Origin: Fragum whitleyi
Taxonomy: Eukaryota; Mollusca; Bivalvia; Cardiida; Cardiidae
Direction: 5' to 3'
Assembly (NCBI GenBank): GCA_948146395.1
Contig: OX411556.1
Location: 4,501,083-4,565,082 of the forward strand
Length of the DNA: 64,000 bases
The position numbers and the translations under genes were made by a program. Below are positions 15,301 to 27,300 of this stretch, one piece after another; within the stretch, counting starts at the first letter, position 1; every line of letters begins with the position of its first letter. The notes beneath the pieces are model-generated. The model was given only the letters and a program-made list of their open reading frames with translations, was not told the DNA's origin and did no database searches.

Positions 15301-18300
15301 TGTTGTACAAATTTAAGACGACGAACGGAAATTATTTGGCGAAGGTTTAAATTCTATAGATACAAGAACGACAACTTTGTCAACAACGTAAGCATTGATA
15401 CACCGGGATTTTTAGAAAGCGACAGGGTACCGAAATGGACATACTGGAAGAATTATGTGGTCTATGATCACTCAATTCCCTGAGATGAGCACTTCAAATC
15501 AACTTAGGCTCGGGCTGGATTGAGTGTTTGTCGCTATACTTGAAATGTCATCGGATTTCGAGCTTTCGGAAATCGCTTTAAGGTCACGGAAAACAGAAAC
15601 AGTTTGATTAGGATGGATGGTGATAGTTAATGTTTCTGGACCACGTTTTCAGGATGTCTTTTGTTCATATTACTGTTTATGATTGTTACATTTAGTTTCT
15701 GTGGTCCTAGTTATGTTGGCTTACAAATTCTATCGATTATTTGATATTAATAAACTTCAGTAGAGGATACAGAAGCTTATGGGGTGGGGGTTCAATCAAC
15801 AGCCCCATTTGTAACCTATTATTTACTTTTTAGCATGGATATTTGATAATAAATTGCATTATTATTTGAAAACCATCCCCATATTTGTAAGTTTGAACCC
15901 CATATTCTTATATCCTGACCTGTGATTTGGCTTGAATGTATTACCTAAATAGTCTGAGCAGGGGTCAAGCTGCTTGAAAAAAGTAGTTCCTCTAGAGAAA
16001 CTGAAAAGTGTTATCGTCACTTGTGATGATATCAAAATTTAATAAACTGGGAAATCCTATGATTTCACTGTCAGGAATATAATAAGAAAAAGAAATTAAC
16101 AGGAAAATTTCACCCCCGCGACGTAGGTGGTCATATAATTAGTATCGGAAAACCATTTTTAGGTGTTTATAGCAAATTCACTGTTTAAAAGGGCGTTTGA
16201 TACCATTCTCACAATCAATCAAACAATTCAATTCCAAAAAGATATGTACCGATAAACGGATAATTATGTACTCACTTTCGCCTATGATTATTTTTATAGC
16301 AATATCTCAAATAGGGATAAAAAAGCCTTAATGTAATATATTGTAAGGGGTGCCAAAATGACATGACAAAATTATAATTCCCTTTTGCACTTCAAAGGAT
16401 TGTTCCAGTGTCAAAGCTGATTGGGTCTCATTAGATGTTAGCAATTTGCAATTTCCGGAACAGTGTTTTGTCATAAAAGCTAGTAATAACCCTAAGGGTC
16501 GACGGATTATGATTCTTCTCGTTGATATTATTTACAGTGTATCCTTCAACAATTGTATTTGACATCTGTCCATCACAGTGAAAAATAAGACTTGCAATAA
16601 GTGTACTTTACATTAAAGAATTTTTCTCCAGACATACACATGAAGATCTAATCTTTGAAATAAAATCGGGTTTTTTTGCTAATTATTATTCAATCTTCTT
16701 AACCATATTGCGTTTGATCCAGAAAAAATCAAAAACTGTCACTGAAAGAACTTAAATGTAAAAGAAACAGGCGAGAGAAAGCACATTTGTCACTGAAATA
16801 AAGGTTTCAAAATCATACACATATACAAAACGTAACACATTTAAAATATTAACGCGAAAGTCTTAAGTAAAATTAGCAACTAAGACAGTTCATATCCCAA
16901 CAGACGGTTTCAACACATGTAGTCATATCCAAAGATACTTCTTTTTACAAATTCTAACAGAACCTTACCGTGACAAGAACGATCATCTTCTGCTAATGCA
17001 TATCCTGGATAGCAACGACATTGGTAATCTCCATTAGTGTTGGAACATGAGTGTGAACAATTGCCATTTTCAGTCAAACATTCATTGATATCTGTAATAG
17101 TAGGAAAATATTCCTTTCAGTCACATTTCACTTCTAAAGAGATAAAAAAATACAAAGGAGCAAATTTTTCCTTTACCCAATGGCTTTGACGGATTTCATT
17201 CCTAACATGTTTGTTTGTTAGATAAGGGTGTTTATTCAACATAACAAATACCTGTAGTTTGTTACATATTTTTGTTAAACATAAAAAAATCCCAGCAGTG
17301 CCCAAGTGGTTATCTTCAAAATATAGATTTAAGAGCAATTGATATTTTCAGTATTTAAACAAGTGCATAAAATTGTATTTACTAACAGACAGAAAAGGTC
17401 TACTGGATTATAGTCATATAAGACTTTCCTGTTAAAATGTATAAAATAAAAATAATTTGAGTTTGTTTTTACTTTGGTTAAAATGGAATTTAGGAACTAT
17501 TCGTATCAATGGAAGGACTGATAAAAAGGTGTCCGTGGTCAAGGGTTAGAGCGTCGGCTTCATAACCAAAGGATCCTGACTTCGATTCCCTGGAGCGGCT
17601 TCCGATCTTCGTTCCTTGACTGGCCCACAAATACGACGCGAGTACTGGTGCATTTCTAGGAAGCAGACTCGAGCGGGATTCATGTAAGGTGTAAGAACGT
17701 GTTCCCAATTGAATTTAAATGAATGGCTTTAAACTGATAAAAGAGTAAAAATGCCCTTGAAGCAGCTGATCGTCCTCAAGAGGCACGTATTAGTTAATGT
17801 TCAGAACAAAGGTAGATTTTCTTTCTCTTGGCAATTACCTAGCAACATTGTTTGGGGTCGTGTGACCTTTCCAACAATTTCAAATGTGCGCAAAGCAAAG
17901 TTTCCGGCCAGACTGTTCACTCGCACAATCTGACCAGAGTCTTCACTATGCGATTTGTAGACGAATAAGGTCTCAAGGTATATGTAGACCGTTAGCCACT
18001 ATTTTAACTATTTGAGCTGCTAAATGATTGCACCTCTCGCAGATGTAAAATCGTTGTAAATGTCAAGCACAATTTTCGAAATGTTTCAAAGAAGTTGATT
18101 TTATAAAGTTTACCTATACAAGAAAAACCATCAGTATCTATTTCAAAGCCATCGTGACAGAGACACATATAGCTTCCTATTGTATTGTTACACATACTTG
18201 AACATCCTCCATTGTTGGTAGCACACTCGTTTACATCTACAAGAAATATCAATAAATTAACCAGAATTCTTTGCTGTAATATTTATTACGATGACTGTGT

Positions 18301-21300
18301 GCTGTATTAGTTGACATTCTTAATAAGAAGTTAAGTATGTAGTTAGGAATACCTTTTGGACTTTGTATTGTTTTGGGAGACCACTCTCACCACTATCCTG
18401 TATAGTTTCCTATATTTATATACAATGCCTGACTCCTGCGTCAGGGAAGATCTTTTTTGCTCAGTGATTAGCGCATTGGACTTGTAAACCAAAATTTTGA
18501 ATACTATTTGGCCGCGTTGGTTCGAGGCTGGCTCACGACGGATATTTTCAGCTATGCTTCGGTTGAGGACAGTTCGTACGTAATAGTATGAATATTGATT
18601 CTCAGTTTACACTAGTCTACAAAATGAGCTTAGTCATTTAGTGATTCCAGGGAACGTGGTTAGGCAGACCTTTAAAGAAAAAATAAAAAGGCAAGCGAGA
18701 CATGAACTAAACACACACGCGAAAAAAAAAGGTCAATTTAAGGTCTGTTTCGGCTCTGGCTTACTTTTACCATTTAAACTGATTTGACGTCGTAGAATTA
18801 GTGAGCTTGAGCGAGTTTGGTCGCCTCGTTGTTGTGGTCATATAAATGTTCGACTGGAACACTGCATGCAAATAATCACAGTTAAACAAATTCGGATGTC
18901 AGTTATTACAAAAAGGATTTTTTTTCTTAAATATCATCTTATAACTAACCTAATATCCGTGTGATAACATCCCATATGATGTTTTTATCACATGGATACT
19001 TTTAGAATAATTACATAATGCGGTTATTTTGAGACAGTAGCATTTCTGTTAGAAACATCGACGAAAACGAGGCAAATAGAGGTTGTACAATAAATGAAAT
19101 ATGTACTTAGTGTTTCGTTTGAAAAAAGAATCTTTCTCGGTTGTGGGACATGATAATTGTCTCGACTGGTACTCGACAATCAACGATCTCGTTAGATATA
19201 TTGTTTCATACAAAACAATTGGAAAGTATTATATATACATATATTTCATAAAACTTACCAACGCAGGTGACTCCGTCGTTGTCCAATTCAAATCCCGTGT
19301 TACACGAACAGAAATAACTTCCGGCAAAATTGGTGCAAATATTAGAACAACCTCCGTTATTCTTTAAACACTCGTCTATATCTGAAAAATCAAATCACAA
19401 AACATGGAGAAAATAAAAGCGTACTTTCTGAATAAAAGAGACAATTAAAGTGTTGTTTTTTGTTCTTGTGTGAGGTAATTCAACTGGAAGATTATGATAG
19501 AAAAAGTCATGTCGTAGTAGCAATCGTTATTTACGGAAAAACTGTTTCATAAGGTTAAGAAAACCATCCTAATCGGACATTATGTCAAAAACATTGATTA
19601 AATCGATTCAATTGAGTTTTACGCCGCTTTCTTTTTTTTCAGTTATCTCGCGGCGACAGAAGCTCGTAACAATGGATTCCTGGTATTTCTCTCGCCAGTA
19701 CAACCATCACGTCCTTTCCTAGCCTCAAGCTGCTATCTCACACAGGTCTACGATTATCAACACATTGGTCAGAGACAAATAGTCGGAAAGAATGAGTGCC
19801 ACCGTCGGGGATCGAACCCGGGACCTCTGAATTATTAGTCTGTCAAAACATGTCAATTGTGCTTACTAAACTTGACACATAATATTAACAATTGAAAAAG
19901 AATGACCAATGAGTCAAAGTCAAACGATACCCGCCTTAGCCAAGAAGGCGTTTTGACATTTCATCTTGGCTTGAATATGCATCTTTTTTTTAAATAGAAA
20001 AAGAATAGCCGCCTTTTCTAGCTAAAGTAGACATATAACCGGGTTTATTATAAGGGGTGTTTTACTGCCGTACGAGCTAGCTTTTATATCGAAGTGGTGT
20101 ACATTCGCGTAGGGTCAGAGAGGTCCCGGGCTGGAATCCCGACGGAATCGTATAGGTAATTGCGGGTTTTTGAAATTGCGGGTAACTTTTGGCGCCAAAC
20201 AATTAAAGCCCACAACTATTTATAAGATAAGAAACGAAAGATAAAATAAAAATTTGCCGAAGAACTTTACAAAATTGTGAGCAAACCTTTACACATACGA
20301 CCGTCCTCTAGCAGTTTATAACCGGAACTACATCTACAAAAATAACTGCCATTTGTGTTGTTACAAACATCAGAACAACCGCCATTATGATCAAGACACT
20401 CGTTGATATCTGGTCGGTAAAAAACAATAGACATATTATTAGAATAAAATTTTAGTGTCTTGAAATATTTATTTAATATAGTCGTGGTCGATGAGGTTTT
20501 CAAACGACCAGATAACATTGGTATCTTAAGCCGCTTATATAAGCAATGGCCTAATGCGATCATTTTTTCAGTGCTAAAATGTTATAAAGTCTTTAAAATA
20601 AAGGAAATTCAGGATATAATGATTTAGACTAAGATCGTGAATGTGCAAATTGTTTCTAAAAATAGACGACTTGATAAAGGTGAAATCGGGTCAATACAAG
20701 CTTCATTGTATGGTAAAAATTGGTAGAATTCGGGCACAATTAAGTACGCAAAAATGACAGATTCGTGTATATTTCATTTTTTGCGGGATAATTCATCACT
20801 ATTTTTTCATAAATTTCATGTAAGAAATTGTGTGGGTTTTTTATGCTGCTCCAAAATTTAACAATTTAACACATTCAAGACCGTCAGAGAAATTTGTATG
20901 AAAAAAGTAGTTTAATGGAACTGCGTGTAATCCTTGACCTATGATGAGCAATATTCAGACAAAACCGACTAACCTGTACAGTGATGTTTATTTGGATGTA
21001 AACGATACCCTGTGTTACAAGAACATTCATACGATCCTTGAGTATTGGTACAAATATCGGAACACCCACCGTTGTATACCTCGCATTCATTGACATCTAA
21101 AAATAAAAAAAAAAATGCGTTATAACTATTTTCTCAATTAGTACCCAGAAAAAACATGAATTAGAAGAATAAAATTGATAAAATTAAACGTTGACTAGTG
21201 ATTACAAAATGTACCATTACACGTTGTTTGAATAAATGATGGTTAAAATAAATAGAGAATAATATGTTAGTTTCTCAAAATATCAATGTTATTCGGTCGA

Positions 21301-24300
21301 GGTTGTGAAATTTATTATGACGAGACTATGCAGAGGCATAATTATTTCTCGCAGCCGAGATCAGATAACATCGATATTTTAAGATACTTATACATTATTA
21401 TATTTATCATGCAATCATTTTTAAGCGCTAAATTATAGTAAACCCTTAAAAAACAAAGAATTTCAGATAAAACTGTATGCAAATTGTTTCTAAAACAATA
21501 AAACTGCCTGATATCATATAATGTAATCGGACAGGTGATATCAGGTCAATAGAGGTTTCATTGCATAATAAAGCAGGGTATCATCTCAAAGTATTTTACC
21601 ATGACATGTTTTCAAGTCATCATCAAGTCGAAACCCAGAATCACAGGTACACCGGTAACTACCAACATAGTTAAGACATGTTCCCGAACATCCACTATTT
21701 CCTAGGCTGCATTCGTCTATATCTGCAATTAAATAAAATGAGCATGTGCGTGACATTTCCAACATTTTGAAATGTTGGTGAGATTCAAACATTAAGAGAC
21801 ATGGACATCAACAAACTCTAGAAGTAAAGTAAACTGATGGTCTACAGATACTTTGAGACCTTATTTATCCACAAAGGGCATAGTGAAGACTCTGGTCAGG
21901 CTGTGCGGATGCACAGACTGACCAGAGTCTTTACTTTGCGCATATTGAAAAGTGTTGGAAATGTCAAGCTCAAATGCTATTGGCTAGCACAATACATTCT
22001 TTTAACAAATTATCTTGATTTTTTTTAACCAAAGGCAATTCTTGCTTTTATTTTCTACACTTGCAAAAACTTAAACCACATTAACAATGATTTATTACAT
22101 TGACTTCTCAATGTGATCGAAGGCATTTTAGGATCGGGTTGACTATTTGTAATTGCCTGATCTCCGTAGATGTGTTAATTTACGAAAGAGAAGATTTTTG
22201 AGAGAAGTATAAGTAACTTGTCATTTCATTCATTTAAGGATTTCGGCAAAGGCATACAAAAAGAAAACGTTAAGTCTTTCCAAAAGCTCACAACCAAAAG
22301 TTTTAGAAACTTAAAGAACACATACTCTCTTGATACATTAAGATGATTTCGGTTTACTTTTGTTGTATATTCAAATAAGAAAATAAAAGTCAGGGCTAGT
22401 TATTTGTATCTTCTTGCTCTAAAATTTCACATGCAGTAGTTCTTAATTCACGTTACCCTGACATTGTCTGCCATCAAGTCCGTAGCCATCAATACAAGTG
22501 CATACATAACTCCCAACCAGATTTGTACAACCCTGGGAACAACCGTCTGTGTTCTCAAAACATTCATCAACATCTATAATTGAAAAATTGGATAATGCGT
22601 TTGTCTTTATATATAATGTGATGTGTGGCTGCTAATATTTTTTAGAGATCTGGCCCAAAGCGATTTTATCAGCAAAAAACTGTGCCATTTATATAATAAA
22701 GAAATATGCTGCTGCTTTTTATTGTATTTATGAAGGTTATGGTTTAATTTTAAACAAAATACAATAACAGATAAAACATTTGCTTGTTTTTTTTTATTAA
22801 CTATCAAAATAGGAAACCAAGCACGCGCAATTTTTTATAATAATATTTTATACCTTTCCTCGATAAAAAGGCTCTCGTCTTTAATTATTAAAGTAGATTA
22901 CATTTTGGCGTTTGAAATTATGAGTTTATATACGTGAAAAATATGAAATACATGTCTGCTTATTTTGTTGGCTTTTATTGGACTGTATTTGAAGACTGTA
23001 GCGTGAATAACCTCTAAACATTCGACCATCACTACCGACAATATAACCGTCTGGACAAGTGCAAAAGAAAGTTCTGTTGTGGTGGTTACAAGTATGGGAA
23101 AGTTAAAATACGTGAAAAATACATAGAAGATATCGAATGAGTGGTCATGCAATACCGAATTTATTAAACAAGTCATCTATAAACAGGTAATAACGAGGCC
23201 GTGCCGAGTTGTTATTCGCTCTGAGCTCATTTGCAGAGTTATTCAACCAGTGTAATAACACCCATGTAATATCAAAATATTCCACGGGTTTTTTCACTCC
23301 CACGACGTAGGTCATATTATAAAAGACTATATTTGAAGGCTGTATTATTTCTTACCTCTACAAATCCGACCATCACTACCGACAATAAAACCGTCTGGAC
23401 AAGTGCAAAAGAAGGTTCCGTTACGTTGGTTACAAGTATGGGAACATCCACCATTATTTACATCGCATATGTTGGAATCTGTAAAGCAATGACATCTTAA
23501 TTGTTGATTTGACAGGAACATTTCAGTAGTAAATTGAAATAGGTCTATTAAAGGAAACAACTTTCTAAAATTCTGTACTGAAAAATATTTCCTACCAGTT
23601 TTATTTGGTTTCAACCTATTTTTTACATCGATTGGGAAACATATTCTTACAACTAAGATTAATCCCTCTCGATTCTGCTTCCCGGAAAATTCCCCAGTGC
23701 TCGCGCCGAATGTGTGGGCCAATAAAAGAACCAAGATCGATAGCCGCTTCCGGAAACTCAGGACATTTGGGTCAAGAGGCCGACGCTCTACCAGCATTAT
23801 TTGCATCACATATGTTGAAATCTGTAAAGCAATAGCGTCCAAGTTGTTGATTTGACGGGAACATTCTTGTGGAAGATTGATATTAGAGAACTTAAAGATG
23901 ATACCTTCAAGTATTCTATATTGAAAAATATTTCCCAGTAGCATTTTAAAAACCTTATGTAACTTATTAAAAAGGTCTACGGAGTACCTCCTTATTAAAC
24001 ATAAGTTCTTTTTAATTGTTTGATGCAACACAATAAAGTGTTGGCAAACTCCTTAATCAATCAATGGTCGGAAACTCTAGCCGCATTGATATTGACCAAG
24101 TAATTGTTAAAACGGCATTAAACTCCATATACGAACAAACAAACTTTGACAAGTTGGAGAAATTATGCTCTTTTTGTGAAGTTATTTGTTTAAATGCAAA
24201 ATCTACATCCGGTGGTGCTTAAAACCCCAGTCGAGCACGCAAACTATTCGTTCAACAAGACAGGCATTGCAATAGATTATGCATGCAACCTTTTATAAGT

Positions 24301-27300
24301 AGCCCGTGACTTCTTCGTCTTATGAACGGGTGTGTTTATGATAGAATCATGGTTCGTTTCATAATAAGATCTATGTCAAACATAATTCTACATATCACGT
24401 CTGGAATATGTGGATTATGATACATTCCTGTGTTGTTGTACTCTTTCTAGCGACATTAGTACTTGTGTTATCTCCGATTTCTTTGTTTTTAAATGACGTT
24501 ATGTTTATTATCGGGTAGATTTATCATTATTCACACAGTAACCGATAAATTTCTGCACCAATTTAATTCGTGGCTTACATCAGCTTTGATTTCAATCTTA
24601 TATTGCGGTGAAAACCCGCATTTATGAAGTTGGTTTCTTTCGTAATACCTTATAATTCAGTAATATTTGAACGAAACGTGTGTACTAGATTTACTCTGGA
24701 AACGATATCGTTATCAAATGTTTTCATAATATTTTACTCTAAACAAAAGGACCATAGTCGTCCTATATCGCTCACCGATGTTTGTAACTTCCAGAATTAA
24801 AAGGCATACTCATTTTCTCTTTGACATATTTCTGATCAAACACTTAAATACCTTTTAATATTAACTTGAATGCTATTACCAATCTTTTTTTTTATTTTTT
24901 TTATTTCATTGTTTGAAACAACAACACACGTCCTGAACATTTTATGTCATATCTATATCCTTTTTTTTTCATCTTCTATCTCCCTAATGTGAATTTGGTT
25001 TCTAAAACAGGCCTAATCTGATTCAGGTGTCACTTGAATCATTTTGGTATAAGCATGACTTTATTAAAAAAGATAAAATAAAAATATTAGGTTTGATTGT
25101 TTAAGATTAAAATATTCTTTTGAGATTCCTATCAGCAAAGGCTTAACATAGATATATAGATATTTCATTTATGAAATAATATGATTTTCGCTATGATGCG
25201 TCGATGAATAAAGTGTGGTGGAGGAGAAGTAATATGCAAAACTTAAATAGCCATTCTCTGTTAGCATTAACACTTTTCTGGCACGCATAAGAACACATTT
25301 TATTCAAACTTGCACAAGTTGATCCCGATAAAGTATCATTATACAATATACTACTCTTTCGGAAAGGGGTGCTATGTTGCTATAGTAACATGCCATAGAA
25401 AGTAAGATTTATGCAAAAATGCCGAATGTCAGATCCAAATTTTCGATTTTGAAGCTGATATGGGGAAAATATTGTTTAAAGCGAATAGATTATTTTAAGG
25501 TGAAATCACAGGAAAAATGACATTCCATGGTATGGGTATTGTTACATACATGAAAAAATAAATAAGAAAAGAATTGGGTACAATCAAATATTTTGTCAGT
25601 CATCTTGGCATAGATGTTCCTTGGGTGACCCTTTACTTAAATTGTTAAAAGAAATTTTGATTGAATCCCAAATATGCGCGGCAGCGGGGGGGGGATTTTT
25701 TCACGTTAAAATCTTTAAAAATCTTCTCCTCCCAAAGCATTGGGCTGATTGTAATTAAAGTTGGCACGGATTTTCCATGGATAACCCTTTACGTAAATTG
25801 TTCAAACAGTTGTGATTGATCCCCAATTATGGGCGTGGTAGGGTTATAGTCTGGGTTTATTAAAGCCATTGGAGCGATACATGCCCTCTGGGCCTCTTTT
25901 TAAAAGAAAGGTATTTTTGAATACCCTTAAATAAGCAAGATAACAATGCTCGAAAAATGCCTATTTTCATGTTTAATTTTGCCATTTTTATCAAAAAAAT
26001 GTTTAGATTGGTTTTCATGGCAACCGAACAGCAATAAGACACAAAATTATTATCAACTCCTAAGAGCAATAAGGTCTGATAATCTATATACTACTACTAG
26101 TCTTTATTGCATAAAGAATACAATTCTTAAAGCAAATACAACATTTAAACATAACAATCAAACAAGTTGCAAATAAATCAGAGATTTGGCGTGCCACAAC
26201 CACTAAGTTAAAGTGTAAATGCTAACAGAGAATGGCTATTTAATCCGAAGGCGGAGCCTGAGGATTTTTACTTTGCATATAACTCCTCCCCCACAGACTT
26301 TACTTATCGACACATCAACGGAAAATGAAATTAAATTCGTTTAAACACTATCGCAGTTCTGAAATTAGTTTTTTCCTTTTCTCTGCATAAAAAATATATC
26401 GAAATATTTGTATAAAGAAAAGTAATGATTTTGACGTTGGGAGAATTTCACAGTAAACGAAGCGCGTCATTTACACGTGGATTTAATGATGTCAAAAGAA
26501 TCAACGTTGGCACTTAAGATGACGTTGAAATAAAAATGGGCGGAGCGATCTATGTACACAATTTAACACATGACATATGAATTTTATTGCGAATAAAGTA
26601 CTATGTAATTTCTTCTTAATTCATAAAGGCGTTTTACGCAATCGTGTTTCAATATATTTCAGGCCATCATTCCATTTATGCATATAGTGTTTAAAAACTA
26701 TGTTGATAACAAGAGTGATGAAAATAAATACAAATGAGAACATCAACATTCTCATCATTATTATCATATGTATTGTCATCCAATCTAGAGTCAAGACAAA
26801 TAAAAACCGTTTCATTCATAGATACCAGTTTAAAAACAAATACCCTTACATATAAAGACATTCCCTAAAAAGTGTTCTAAATGAAAGAAAAACAATCATC
26901 TCTTCATATCTTATGATTTAATATCATAAAGCAAAATGGAAGAACATTTCCATAATTAAACATATATTTTTACTGGACTACTTTGCGCACAACCTTAACA
27001 TTAGCTGCATATTAAATTTGTTTACGTGGAGGAATTAAACAATTTTTCAACCAATCAGAAGGCAATTGATGGAAACTAGACTGGCTCCCGTCCCACTGAT
27101 CTGAAGTATACTCAGCAAAAAAAGAAGGTATCCACTTTTCTTTTGTCAATATCTTTTATATTTTAAAGATTAAATGATCAATTAATGTACAATTGTGTTT
27201 GCAGCGCTTCGTTTTCTCATGCTAGCATGATTTTTCATTTAAGCAACTTGTCATTTTTGGTGTTTTTCAATAAATGTCGAAATGTTTGTTTTCTACGTCG

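Noticed and set aside
23345..24031. 228-codon ORF on the minus strand ending in an EGF domain
   Set aside because: It reads through an intron and a SINE before reaching the exon; its N-terminal part has no protein-like features, and the broken exon copy inside it is read in the wrong frame.
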